Origin: QYOJ01 sp043806735
Lineage (GTDB): Bacteria; Bacteroidota; Bacteroidia; Bacteroidales; FEN-979
Length of the DNA: 64,000 nucleotides
NCBI GenBank assembly: GCA_043806735.1
Contig: JAZDGR010000050.1
Span: 1 to 64,000 of the forward strand
Reading direction: 5' to 3'
Shown in pieces: positions 1 to 9,013 of this stretch. Under the pieces are notes generated by a model. That model was not told the DNA's origin and ran no database searches. It worked only from the letters and a program-made list of their open reading frames with translations. The translations under genes were made by a program, and so were the position numbers. Every line of letters begins with the position of its first letter. Within the stretch, counting starts at the first letter, position 1.

Positions 1-555
1 AAAAGTCAGTTTAAAGAGGTACGGATCCGACCAACAACCAAAGGTTGGCTGACGGCTTTGATTCATGTCACCACGGTTTGGGTCTGGGATAAAAAATCCG
101 GTGACGGGCACGCTATTGAACAAACCCTGGTGATCCGAAAGCCACTCGATAAAAAAGATAAGACGAAGTACTCGTTAAGCAACATCCCTGTCGATGAGCA
201 AAGCGTTGATGAATTTGCTTTCATGCAGTCCCAGCGGTTTTGGATTGAACGATGCTTCCGGGATAACAGCCATGATCTTGGCATGTCGGATTATCAGGTC
301 AGAACATACAAAGGTTTTCTCAACCATATGACCTTAACCTGTGTGGCATTGGAATGGGTCCTGACAGAGAGATTGGAAAATGCCAGCAACATTCTACTGT
401 TATCAGTAAACGATGTCCGGATTCTGATTGCAAAAGAAATAAGGTCAAGGTTCGATTATGACTGCAATGAAAACCGTGGAGAACAGTTGAAAAAAAGGCA
501 TAGGCAAAGGCAAAACGACTTCAACCGATATTATGAACTCAATTTACCAAAGTAG
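1..555 (+). CDS. IS701-like transposase, C-terminal part (cut by window edge)
   Basis: The frame is open from base 1, so the N-terminal part lies outside the window. What remains is the C-terminal third of a DDE-type transposase. The block FWIERCFRDNSHDLGM followed by YQVRTYKGFLNHM resembles the region of IS701-family transposases that carries the last catalytic acidic residue and the segment after it. The tail is rich in Lys, Arg and Gln, as expected near a DNA-binding C-terminus. The family call comes from motif memory, not a search. No terminal inverted repeat is visible before the next gene, whose start lies at or within the 3' end of this frame, so the element may be an immobile remnant. 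Confidence 0.7.
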   Translation, partial: KSQFKEVRIRPTTKGWLTALIHVTTVWVWDKKSGDGHAIEQTLVIRKPLDKKDKTKYSLSNIPVDEQSVDEFAFMQSQRFWIERCFRDNSHDLGMSDYQVRTYKGFLNHMTLTCVALEWVLTERLENASNILLLSVNDVRILIAKEIRSRFDYDCNENRGEQLKKRHRQRQNDFNRYYELNLPK

Positions 556-559
556 AACT

Positions 560-1993
560 ATGCACAAACCTGGTATCGGCATCTTTTTTTTCGTCTTTTT
601 TCTATCTGCTTTCTCATTTGCTTTTCAGCCTGAAGGGTACAAGGTAAAATTCCGAATCTACGGACTCAGGGATACGGTTTGTCTGGTTGCAAATTATTAC
701 GGGAATGGCGCTTACATCAAAGATACGCTGCGTGTGGACAGGGATGGACGTTGCTTCTTCGAGGCCCCGGCCGACCTGTTGAAAGGAGTTTACATTCTGG
801 TGATCACCGATAAGAATTACTTCGATTTTGTGATTAACAACGACCGTAAATTCACGATGGAAACCGACGTAAGCGATCCATCAGGCCGGATGAAGATCAC
901 AGGATCTCCTGAAAACCAGGAGTTCTATGACTACCTTCATTACAACCAGGAAAAATTCAGAGAGATCCAGGCACTTCAGGCGAAAATTCAGGCGTTTGAA
1001 AGCAATCCGGATAGTGTCACGGCCATCAATAAACGAATTACCGGATTGAACGATACCATCATCGCCTATAAACTGAACCTTGTCAAAGAACGGCTCTCCT
1101 CTTTCCTGGCCATGTTGATCAACGCCATGAAAGAACCGGTCATCCCGGAAATTCCGATCCTCGCAAACGGCCGCAAAGATTCTACTTTTGCTTACAGGTA
1201 TTACAAACACCATTACTGGGATGACATGGATCTTACGGATAACCGGCTTATCCGGACTCCGGTATTTCACAATAAGTTAAAGAAGTATTTCGACCAGGTG
1301 GTTGTGCAACAGCCTGATTCCATTATCAAGGAGGCGACCATTCTCGTTGAAAAAGCCCGGCCCGATCCCGAAATGTTCAAGTACATCGTTTGGTTTCTGA
1401 CCTATCACTATGAGAACTCTGAAATCATGGGGTTTGATAAAGTATGGGTTCATATTGTGGATACTTACTATATCACTGGGCAGGTCACGTGGGTTTCGGC
1501 ACCTGTTATGGAGAATATCGTAAAGAAAGCAAACCGAACACGTTCTCTTCTGATCGGGAAAATCGCTCCGAATATGATCATGGTGGATACGAACAACCAA
1601 CTTGTTTCCATGTACAACCTGAAATCAGATCTTCTCATCCTGTTATTCTGGGATCCCGATTGCGGCCATTGTGAGAAGGAGCTTCCCCAGCTGAAAGAAC
1701 TTTATGACAAGTACAAAGAGGCCTATGGCCTGGAGATTTTCGCCGTTTGTTCCGACACCTCAATCGTCAAATGGAAGGAATATATTAAAAAGAAAAAAAT
1801 GACCTGGATTAATGTGGACGGGCCACGGACATTGACCGGAGATTATCATACACAATACGATGTTCAGACCACACCCGTCATCTATATCCTTGACCGGGAT
1901 AAAAAGATCATTGCTAAACGGCTTCAGACCGATCAGATAGAGTTGTTTTTAAAGAACTACCGGAAGAAAACTGTGAGCGTGCCAGAAAAGTAG
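560..1993 (+). CDS. TlpA/DUF-type thioredoxin-like secreted protein
   Basis: A secreted or periplasmic thioredoxin-fold protein of about 477 residues. The start is placed at ATG 560, which gives a basic n-region (MHKPG) and a hydrophobic core before AFQPEG; an upstream ATG at 533 would overlap the transposase. The N-terminal half resembles the beta-rich DUF4369-like domain that precedes Bacteroidota TlpA proteins, followed by a helical region. The C-terminal 130 residues hold the redox motif WDPDCGHCEKELP (CGHC) and the cis-Pro segment QTTPVIYIL. The likely role is thiol-disulfide exchange in the envelope, for example in cytochrome or protein maturation. The substrate is unknown. A short period-9-like sequence with GGCAC copies follows the stop codon. 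Confidence 0.8.
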   Translation: MHKPGIGIFFFVFFLSAFSFAFQPEGYKVKFRIYGLRDTVCLVANYYGNGAYIKDTLRVDRDGRCFFEAPADLLKGVYILVITDKNYFDFVINNDRKFTMETDVSDPSGRMKITGSPENQEFYDYLHYNQEKFREIQALQAKIQAFESNPDSVTAINKRITGLNDTIIAYKLNLVKERLSSFLAMLINAMKEPVIPEIPILANGRKDSTFAYRYYKHHYWDDMDLTDNRLIRTPVFHNKLKKYFDQVVVQQPDSIIKEATILVEKARPDPEMFKYIVWFLTYHYENSEIMGFDKVWVHIVDTYYITGQVTWVSAPVMENIVKKANRTRSLLIGKIAPNMIMVDTNNQLVSMYNLKSDLLILLFWDPDCGHCEKELPQLKELYDKYKEAYGLEIFAVCSDTSIVKWKEYIKKKKMTWINVDGPRTLTGDYHTQYDVQTTPVIYILDRDKKIIAKRLQTDQIELFLKNYRKKTVSVPEK

Positions 1994-2019
1994 GCACTGC
2001 GGCACCGAGGCACATTATA

Positions 2020-2367
2020 TTATTTCGCTGCTTCTTCGAGTACTGCCTTAAAGGCTTCCGGGTGGTTCATAGCCAGGTCGGCCAGCGTTTTCCGGTTGAT
2101 GGCGATATTTTTCTCCGCGAGTTTTCCTATTAACAAAGAATAGGACATCCCGTAAGTACGGGCTCCGGCGTTGATACGGATGATCCACAGGCTGCGGAAA
2201 TTCCGTTTCTTCGTTCTGCGGTCACGGTAGGCATAGGTTAATCCTTTTTCAACAGAGTTTTTTGCAACTGTATGGACGTTCTTCCTTCTACCGAACTGTC
2301 CTTTTGCTAGTTTAAGGACTTTCTTTCTTCTCGCTTTTGCGGCGACTGCATTGACTGATCTTGGCAT
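2020..2367 (-). CDS. rplT: 50S ribosomal protein L20
   Basis: A 115-residue protein matching L20 throughout. It begins MPRSVNAVAAKARRKK, has the conserved AKGQFGRRKNVHTVAKN region, and ends with the helical AEKNIAINRKTLADLAM segment. L20 binds 23S rRNA early in 50S assembly. It is the last gene of thrS-infC-rpmI-rplT, 61 bp after rpmI. In other bacteria L20 represses this operon by binding its mRNA; no such site was identified here. Confidence 0.98.
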   Translation of the reverse strand: MPRSVNAVAAKARRKKVLKLAKGQFGRRKNVHTVAKNSVEKGLTYAYRDRRTKKRNFRSLWIIRINAGARTYGMSYSLLIGKLAEKNIAINRKTLADLAMNHPEAFKAVLEEAAK

Positions 2368-2428
2368 TTTACCTGTTTTTTGTCTTAGCGCCCCTTCCCG
2401 GGACCTTTCAGCTAAGCACAGTGAAACA

Positions 2429-2623
2429 TTAATTCTGAAGCATCTCTTTTACATTGGCCTCATCTGCTTTGTGAACCGTCGTAGAGTAGGTAAGATTCCT
2501 CTTCCGCTTAGTCGATTTCTTCGTCAGGATGTGGCTTTTATAAGCATGCTTCCGTTTGATTTTACCGGTGCCTGTCAGTGCGAATCTTTTCTTCGCACCG
2601 GATTTTGACTTCATTTTTGGCAT
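2429..2623 (-). CDS. rpmI: 50S ribosomal protein L35
   Basis: A 64-residue basic protein with the L35 hallmark MPKMKSKSGAKKRFALTGTG and the HILTKKSTKRKRNL motif. It is a late-binding component of the large ribosomal subunit. It lies 18 bp after infC and before rplT, the standard order, and is almost certainly co-transcribed from the thrS-side promoter. Confidence 0.98.
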   Translation of the reverse strand: MPKMKSKSGAKKRFALTGTGKIKRKHAYKSHILTKKSTKRKRNLTYSTTVHKADEANVKEMLQN

Positions 2624-2641
2624 TTGCGTAATTGTTTTGGG

Positions 2642-3193
2642 TCATTTCTTAGGAGCGATTATCATAATCATCCGTTTGCCTTCTAGCCGCGGCATCTGTT
2701 CAATTTTTCCGTAATCCACGACTCCTTGGGCAAATTTCAGCAAAATGAGTTCTCCCTGTGCTTTATAGATGATAGACCGGCCTTTGAAAAAAACGTCCAC
2801 CTTGACTTTCGCGCCGTCTTTTAAAAATTTGATGGCATGATTCAATTTGAAGTTAAAATCATGATCATCGGTGTTTGGCCCTAACCTGATCTCTTTAATG
2901 ACCACCTTGGCTGTTTTCGCCTTCATCTCTTTCTGCTTCTTCTTCAGCTCATAAAGGAACTTTTTGTAGTCGATCACTTTACAAACCGGGGGATTTGCTG
3001 TTGGCGAGATTTCCACAAGGTCAAGTCCGAGATTCTCGGCGATAGACAAGGCTTCTCTGATGTTGTATATGCCCGGCTGGACATTTTCACCCACTACACG
3101 AACGACGGGTGATTTAATTCTTTCATTGATAAAATGAGGGTCTTCCTTTTTTTGTGGTCTGAAGCGCCTCGGAGCATTAAACGGCGTAGCTAT
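2642..3193 (-). CDS. infC: Translation initiation factor IF-3, AUA start
   Basis: IF-3 binds the 30S subunit, discriminates the initiator tRNA and codon, and prevents premature 50S joining. The conserved body (VGENVQPGIYNIREAL, the Lys-rich linker, then IRLGPNTDDHDF and the C-domain KVDVFFKGR) is complete. The first ATG or GTG in frame would remove the N-terminal strand, but the frame is open upstream. A perfect AGGAGG lies 7 nt before an ATA codon at 3191-3193, giving a 183-residue protein starting (I/M)ATPFNAPRRF and running through FINERIKSPVVRVV, as expected for IF-3. infC is known to use rare start codons (AUU in E. coli) so that IF-3 represses its own translation. AUA would serve the same role. 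Confidence 0.95.
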   Translation of the reverse strand: MATPFNAPRRFRPQKKEDPHFINERIKSPVVRVVGENVQPGIYNIREALSIAENLGLDLVEISPTANPPVCKVIDYKKFLYELKKKQKEMKAKTAKVVIKEIRLGPNTDDHDFNFKLNHAIKFLKDGAKVKVDVFFKGRSIIYKAQGELILLKFAQGVVDYGKIEQMPRLEGKRMIMIIAPKK

Positions 3194-3200
3194 TTTTTTA

Positions 3201-3206
3201 CCTCCT
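3201..3206 (-). promoter_or_regulatory. Strong Shine-Dalgarno of infC
   Basis: A full AGGAGG on the minus strand, 7 nt before the AUA codon at 3191-3193. Strong Shine-Dalgarno sequences are scarce in this window, as is usual in Bacteroidota. Its presence here decides the non-AUG start and suggests initiation relies on anti-SD pairing because the start codon is weak. Confidence 0.8.
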
Positions 3207-3215
3207 ATTGTTTAA

Positions 3216-3268
3216 TAATTAAGAATTACGAATTACGAATGAAAAACTATTCACTACTCACTACTCAC
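3216..3268. repeat. Heptanucleotide array between thrS and infC
   Basis: Seven consecutive 7-bp units in register: TAATTAA, GAATTAC, GAATTAC, GAATGAA, AAACTAT, TCACTAC, TCACTAC, then a partial TCAC. The array runs into the thrS stop codon (3265-3267), so the final bases of thrS are repeat sequence. No other function is evident. Confidence 0.75.
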
Positions 3269-5205
3269 AAATCTCCCAATTCTGCCTTCATCTCTTCTTT
3301 CACCTGCTGAATAAACTGTTCTACTTTCTGCGGCCCAAGATCACCTTCTCCATGCTTTCTCACAGCTACTGTGCCTTCATTTTCCTCCCTCTCTCCTACC
3401 ACAAGCATATACGGAATTTTCATCAGTTCCGCATCACGGATCTTTTTCCCGGCTTTCTCATTCCGCTCGTCAACGAGGGCGCGAAGTTCGAAATTATTCA
3501 GCAAATTTAAAACTTTTTTTGCATAATCGTGGTATTTTTCGCTGATTGGCAGCACGATAACCTGGTCTGGAGCAAGCCATAACGGGAAATTTCCACCGGT
3601 GTGTTCGAGTAGTACTGCGACAAACCGTTCCATTGATCCGAAAGGTGCACGGTGGATCATCACCGGCCGATGCTTCTGGTTGTCGGCACCAATGTATTCT
3701 AGTTCGAATCGTTCGGGCAGATTGTAATCCACCTGGATCGTACCCAATTGCCATTTCCGGCCGAGGGCATCCTGTACCATAAAATCCATCTTTGGGCCAT
3801 AGAATGCAGCCTCTCCGGGTACAACCACAGCTTCCAGGCCGGTTTCCCCGGCAACCTCCAGGATCGCCTGCTCGGCTTTATCCCAGTTCTCATCTGATCC
3901 GATGTACTTTTCTTTGTTGGTTTTATCCCTCAGCGATATCTGCACAGTGAAATCTTTAAAACTCAGCGCTTTGAAGATCAGCATGACGATCTTCATCACT
4001 CCTTTGAATTCCTCTTTTACCTGATCAGAGGTGCAGAATATATGCGCATCATCCTGGGTAAAACCCCTGACGCGCGTAAGTCCGTGAAGCTCGCCGCTCT
4101 GTTCGTAACGGTATACGGTTCCGAATTCTGCCATACGAATGGGCAGGTCCTTGTATGAATGTGGTTGGGAACTGTAGATTTCGCAGTGATGCGGACAATT
4201 CATCGGCTTTAGGAAGAACTCTTCTCCCGGAATGGGCGTGGTGATCGGTCTGAATGAACTCTCCCCATATTTCTGATAATGGCCTGAGATCTTGTACAGC
4301 TCTACATTTCCGATATGGGGACAAATCACCTGGACATATCCCATCTTTTTCTGTGTTCTCTTCAGAAAAGTTTCCAGCTGTTCGCGGAGTTGGGCGCCCC
4401 GGGGTAACCACAGCGGAAGTCCTTGTCCAACGCGTTGCGAAAAAGTAAAGAGCTCCAGTTCCTTTCCAAGTTTCCGGTGGTCCCGCTTTTTGGCCTCTTC
4501 CAGCAGTACAAGATACTCATCCAGCTCTTTCTGTTTCGGGAAGGTGATGCCGTAAATGCGGGTCAGCTGTTTGCGGGTTTCATCCCCTCTCCAGTAAGCA
4601 CCGGCAATGGTCAGCAATTTTATGGCCTTAATTGGACCGGAGTCAGGAAGGTGAGGACCTCTGCAAAGGTCGGTGAAATGGCCTGATTCATAAAAGGTAA
4701 TCTCCACGTCCTGCAGGTCATTGATCAATTCGATCTTGTACGTATCCCCTTTCCGGATAAAATAATCAAGCGCCTCGCTCCTGGATTTCTCAATCCTGCG
4801 GAATGGTTGATTTTCTCGGGCCAATTCCAGTATCTTCTGTTCAATCTTCGGAAAATCGTCGGAAGAGATGGAGTAATTTCCAAAATCAATGTCGTAATAA
4901 AATCCGTTCTCGATATCCTGCCCGATGCCAAACTTCACCCCAGGATAAAGCAATTCAATCGCTTCGGCCATCAGGTGCGCCGAGGAATGCCACATCGTGG
5001 CTTTTCCTTCCGGGTCGCTCCAGGTAAATAGTTTTATTGCGGCATCTTTCCGGATTGGCCGGGTGAGATCCCATACTTCCCCATCCACTTTCACCGAAAG
5101 CACATTTCTGGCAAGCCCTTCACTGATGCTTTGAGCAATCTGAAGACCGGTAGTTCCATCCGGGTATTGTCTCACCGAATTATCTGGCAAAGTGATATCT
5201 ATCAT
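3265..5205 (-). CDS. thrS: Threonyl-tRNA synthetase
   Basis: Class II synthetase that charges tRNA-Thr with threonine. At 646 residues it is full length. Domains in order: N-terminal TGS domain (about 1-62), the N2 editing domain with HSSAHLMAEA (about 73-82) and its partner Cys/His segment HFTDLCRGPH, the class II catalytic core with MNCPHHCEIY (zinc and Thr site) and RMAEFGTVYRYEQSG (motif 2), motif 3 RAPFGSMERF, and the anticodon-binding domain at the end. It is the first gene of thrS-infC-rpmI-rplT. Its stop codon sits inside a 7-bp repeat array. Confidence 0.98.
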   Translation of the reverse strand: MIDITLPDNSVRQYPDGTTGLQIAQSISEGLARNVLSVKVDGEVWDLTRPIRKDAAIKLFTWSDPEGKATMWHSSAHLMAEAIELLYPGVKFGIGQDIENGFYYDIDFGNYSISSDDFPKIEQKILELARENQPFRRIEKSRSEALDYFIRKGDTYKIELINDLQDVEITFYESGHFTDLCRGPHLPDSGPIKAIKLLTIAGAYWRGDETRKQLTRIYGITFPKQKELDEYLVLLEEAKKRDHRKLGKELELFTFSQRVGQGLPLWLPRGAQLREQLETFLKRTQKKMGYVQVICPHIGNVELYKISGHYQKYGESSFRPITTPIPGEEFFLKPMNCPHHCEIYSSQPHSYKDLPIRMAEFGTVYRYEQSGELHGLTRVRGFTQDDAHIFCTSDQVKEEFKGVMKIVMLIFKALSFKDFTVQISLRDKTNKEKYIGSDENWDKAEQAILEVAGETGLEAVVVPGEAAFYGPKMDFMVQDALGRKWQLGTIQVDYNLPERFELEYIGADNQKHRPVMIHRAPFGSMERFVAVLLEHTGGNFPLWLAPDQVIVLPISEKYHDYAKKVLNLLNNFELRALVDERNEKAGKKIRDAELMKIPYMLVVGEREENEGTVAVRKHGEGDLGPQKVEQFIQQVKEEMKAELGDL

Positions 5206-5232
5206 CGCTTAGTTTTCCTTGTTTTCGGGCGG

Positions 5233-5267
5233 CAAAGGTAGAAAGAATTTGAGAAGAATTTCCAAAA
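5233..5267 (-). promoter_or_regulatory. Putative promoter of thrS operon
   Basis: On the minus strand TACCTTTG (5233-5240) matches the Bacteroidota -7 box TAnnTTTG, 27 nt before the thrS ATG. A TTTTG (5263-5267) lies 22 nt upstream, slightly longer than the usual 19-21 spacing. Confidence 0.5.
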
Positions 5268-5348
5268 TTTCCCGGATATTTGCGATCCGGCTCTTTTACT
5301 GGGATAAATATAGAACTATTTATGATATAAGTCATTGAATTAATTTTA

Positions 5349-6038
5349 ATGAGAGCTCTGATCATTCAAAACTGCGAAGCTGAATCGTTTGGTTTGGTTG
5401 AAGTTTACCTGAAAGAGAATGGGATCCCGTTTGATGTATTTCACGTATATACCTTACAGAAATTCCCTCCCAGGTCTCTGTATAATCCTGTATTTATTGG
5501 GGGCACCCCCCTTTCCGTCAACGAAATGGGACGGCATCCCTTCCTGATGGTAGAGTTTCACTATCTGAAACAAGCGATGCAAGAGGGAAAAGCTCTGTTC
5601 GGTATCTGTTTCGGAGCTCAGTTCCTGGCAAAGCTCCTCGGTGCGGATGTAAAGAAAAATCCGGTTCCGGAGATCGGTGTCTATCGTGTGGAACTTACTC
5701 CCGCCGGAATAAAAGATCCCCTTTTCAGAGGATTCCCTGAGACGTTCCCGGTATTTCAATGGCATGGGGATACCTTTGATATTCCGGAAGGGAGTATTAA
5801 CCTATTGTCGTCGAAGAGCTGTCAGAATCAGGCATTCCGTCATGGAAAAAGTGCAGGGTTGCAGTTTCATCTGGAAGTCACATCCCGGGATGCGGAGGAA
5901 TGGTCGCTGAAGTACCGGCATGAACTAAACCTCGTAAATAAAACCAGAGACCAGGTGATTGCAGAGTGCAGGGAAGCTGAAGAAGAGATGAAACGTCTTG
6001 CCTTTCTTCTGCTTGACAATTTTTTCAGCCTGAGTTAA
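5349..6038 (+). CDS. Class I glutamine amidotransferase (GMP synthase-like)
   Basis: A stand-alone GATase1-domain protein of 229 residues. The nucleophile elbow is GICFGAQFLAKLLG (Cys in GICFG), and the His-Glu pair is in LQFHLEVT. GVYRVELTP and VFQWHGDTF are typical of the GMP synthase-like amidotransferase family. It would release ammonia from glutamine or act as a related hydrolase; no synthase partner is adjacent. Residues 190-229 form a helical tail. The ATG at 5349 is the first start in the frame and diverges from thrS. Specific substrate unknown. Confidence 0.8.
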   Translation: MRALIIQNCEAESFGLVEVYLKENGIPFDVFHVYTLQKFPPRSLYNPVFIGGTPLSVNEMGRHPFLMVEFHYLKQAMQEGKALFGICFGAQFLAKLLGADVKKNPVPEIGVYRVELTPAGIKDPLFRGFPETFPVFQWHGDTFDIPEGSINLLSSKSCQNQAFRHGKSAGLQFHLEVTSRDAEEWSLKYRHELNLVNKTRDQVIAECREAEEEMKRLAFLLLDNFFSLS

Positions 6039-6049
6039 AGTCGATTTTG

Positions 6050-6057
6050 TACTTTTG
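6050..6057 (+). promoter_or_regulatory. -7 box upstream of the arylsulfotransferase-like gene
   Basis: TACTTTTG fits TAnnTTTG and lies about 30 nt before the ATG at 6088. No convincing -33 box is seen at the right distance. It supports 6088 as the original start of the downstream gene. Confidence 0.4.
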
Positions 6058-6087
6058 CTTATCAACCCGTTTAACCATCAGAGTTAT

Positions 6088-7755
6088 ATGACCAGGTTTG
6101 TTTGTTCATCCCTATGTTTTTTTATGTTATGTTCAGGGCTTTAGTGCGGTTCCCTCTCGGCATCTGGACAGGGGATGCCACCGTTGAACATTACGATCTT
6201 TGACTCCGCGGCCACTGAGGGGTATTATTTCATGGTTCCGTACAGAGCCGCTCCGCCTTATACCTACCTCCATCCGCAACTCATCCTTGATCACTGGGGA
6301 AGAATCATCTACTACCGCATTTTTTCCGGCCTTCCCATCTGGAATACAAACACATTAGATTTCAAGATACAACCTGACGGAAGGATGACCTATTATTCAC
6401 GGTCGCTTGATCTTTTTTGTGTTATGGACAGTACGTTCACCATAGTTGACTCCCTGGATGTTGTTCATGGTTATGCGTTGGATATACATGATTGTCAATT
6501 TCTTCCCGATAACCATTACCTGATGCTGGCACAGGAATCAAGGTACATGAACCTGACTGCCTATCACTGGTTCGGGCCGAATAACAACCAGCCGGGCGGG
6601 GCAAATGCAGAAGTGATCGGCGCCGCCATCCAGGAATTCGATGAGAACGAAAACCTGGTTTGGGAGTGGAAAGCCCATGATCATTTCGACTTCTCGGATG
6701 TAGATTCGGTTTGGCTTGCCGGTCCAAATAAAGTAGACTGGACCCATTCCAATGCGTTTGAATGGGATACCGATGGAAACATCCTGCTTTCCTCCAGGCA
6801 TTTCAATGAAATTACAAAGATCAACCGGCAAAACGGAAACATCATCTGGCGCCTGGGCGGGAAAAAGAACCAGTTCACCTTTTCCAATGATCCGCTCCGG
6901 TTTAACGGACAGCATGATATTCGCCGGATCGAAAACGGACATATCACCATTTTCGATAACGGGAAGTATCATGTTCCACCGATGGCAAGAGCCGTGGAAT
7001 ATTCGCTGAATGAAAATAGCAAAATTGCCACGCTGGAATGGGAATATATTTATGACAGCACGATGTACAGCAATTCCCTGGGGAATTTCCAAACCATTGA
7101 AAATGGCAACAGAGTGATCGATTTTGGGAATTTATCAGGAAGTTTCCCCTGGTTTGTGGTTGTGAAGGAGGACAAATCAAAAGTGATGGAAATCTCCTGC
7201 CCGGATGAGTACGTAAGTTACCGGGCTTTTAACTATCTAATGCTCCCCTGGGAATTTCACCGCCCGTCAGTGGATTGTTATCAGGCCGGAAGTTATTTTG
7301 TTCTTGAAGCTGAGCCGGGCCACTCTGAATACCGATGGTCGACGGGAGCGACCACGCAGTCGATTCCGGTCACCAGCACTGGCACTTACTGGGTATTCGT
7401 CCCGCACGGGGAAGGACATATTTGTTCCGATTTTATCGAGGTGACCAGTATGAGCGACCCCTGTCCCCATGTAGGCCTGACTGAGCCCCTTCCGCCGGAG
7501 GAAATCACGCTTCAATGCAGTCCAAATCCGGTGACGAACTCGGCGAGTATCTGTTTCTTTCTCCCTGCTGAAACGATGGTCAGGCTGATCTTGTCGGACC
7601 TTTCAGGGAAACCTGTCTTTTCGGTTCCGAACGCTACATATCCGGCAGGAAAACACACCATTCCTTTAAGTATTGACTGTATTTCAAAAGGACTGTATTT
7701 TCTTTATCTGCAGACCGGAGAAGAAATCATCATTCAGAAAGTAATTGTCCTCTAA
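6088..7755 (+). pseudogene. Arylsulfotransferase-like secreted protein, in-frame TAG in signal peptide
   Basis: The main frame from ATG 6175 encodes 526 residues resembling the arylsulfotransferase (ASST) beta-propeller family: repeated blocks such as DWTHSNAFEWDTDGNILLSSR, IIWRLGGKKNQF and FNGQHDIRRIENGH (with a possible catalytic His). It ends in a Por C-terminal sorting domain (CSPNPVTNSASICF to the end) for type IX secretion. A start at 6175 has no signal peptide. The same frame extends upstream to ATG 6088, reading MTRFVCSSLCFFMLCSGL, then TAG (6142-6144), then CGSLSASGQG. This is a normal signal peptide interrupted by one amber codon. One base change would restore a full secreted protein. 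Decay or a sequence error is more likely than readthrough. Confidence 0.7.
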
Positions 7756-8981
7756 GAACATTACCCATCGCATATTCCGCCAGGGCTGCAATGGTAAAAC
7801 TGGAGTTGACCCCTAAATTTCCCTGAATCGCCGAGCCGTCGAGGATGTACATATTGGGATATCCGAAGGCATTCACGCGGTTCATCCCGTCATTTTTAAT
7901 GGTCAGGCTCTTTTTGAAGAGCCCTTTCTTCAGCGTCATTCGCATGGCGTTGTCCACGGTCTGCATCACCAGGAAGATGATCGTGTTGGACGCCCAGTCA
8001 GGATTGAGCATCATCCGGAGAAACTTCCGGGGATGCAAGAGGACAGTTCCAAGAAACTTTACCGGCCTGAGAAACACAGGATGCATATTTCCTGTCGCCA
8101 TGGTGAGCAGTGTCTTCATGAGGTTGGACCCGTCGGGATACTTGACTATCTCAATCCAGGTATCTTTTTCAAGCTTGAATATGGAGCTGATTGCCACTCC
8201 ATTGTTCAGTTTGACGTTTGCGGCGGATGCAGTGCACAGTGTCTCGGAATTGGTGCGAAGAGTTTCTCCCAAACGGTCGCTCAGGTTGGGAAGGGTTTTG
8301 TAAATATATTTCTGGTGAAGCAACAACTTCAGAGTTCCAAGCACCCCACCGGCTACCACCAGCCCTCTGGAACGAAACACCAGGGATCCGTTTCGTTTTT
8401 TTGATTTTGTGGACACAGAATAGAGTCCGTCCGCAAACTCGACTTTTCAGGCGAGGGTTTCTGAAAGAATGAGAACCCCAAGCCTTTCGGCAAACCAAAG
8501 GTAATTCTTATCAAGCGTATTTTTTGCATTTTCACGGCATCCGACCATGCAGCCGGCACATTCGGTACAGGGGTTCCTGTGAGGTCCTTCCCCTTGGAAA
8601 TACGGATCTAGAGAAGCTTTTTCAGAATTATAGTAGACTCCCACATAGACATGATCAAAGGAACTCTCTTTCCCCATATCCTTTGCCACCTCCCTTAGCA
8701 CTTCATCTTCTTTGTAGAGTTTATCCAGCTTAACCCTGCCAAGCATGGTTCCGGCTTTCTCATAGCAGGGCTCCAGCGCTGACGCCCAATCGTTAAACCG
8801 GGTCCACTGTTCGTTCTGAAAAAATCCCGGAGGGGGCTTCATCAGGGTGTTTGCGTAGACCAGGCTTCCGCTTCCCCTTTTCCAACACCAGCACAGAATA
8901 GCCTTTTTCTGCCAGGCGCAGGGCAGACACGCTACCCCCAAAGCCTGAACCTATGACGATATAGTCCCACTCCTCCTTCAT
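7730..8981 (-). pseudogene. Decayed GMC-type FAD oxidoreductase
   Basis: Remains of a glucose-methanol-choline/cholesterol-oxidase-like flavoenzyme. The first frame (from 8981) has the FAD motif VIGSGFGGSVSALRLAEKG and VLVLEKGKR. The reading then shifts frame near 8870 into GSGSLVYANTLMKPPPGF, which in intact relatives lies some 60-75 residues later, so there is an internal deletion as well as a frameshift. The second part carries CTECAGCMVGC. It then hits an in-frame TGA (8447-8449) after LGVLILSETLA and continues in the same frame as KVEFADGLYS to the C-terminus, with FGYPNMYILDGSAIQGNLGVNSSFTI (split here: FGYPNMYILDGSA and GNLGVNSSFTI). Deletion plus frameshift plus stop make this a true pseudogene. 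Its 3' end overlaps the convergent arylsulfotransferase-like gene by 26 bp. Confidence 0.85.
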
Positions 8982-9013
8982 AGTAGCAAGTTACAGAAAA
9001 AGAATCGATCTTG

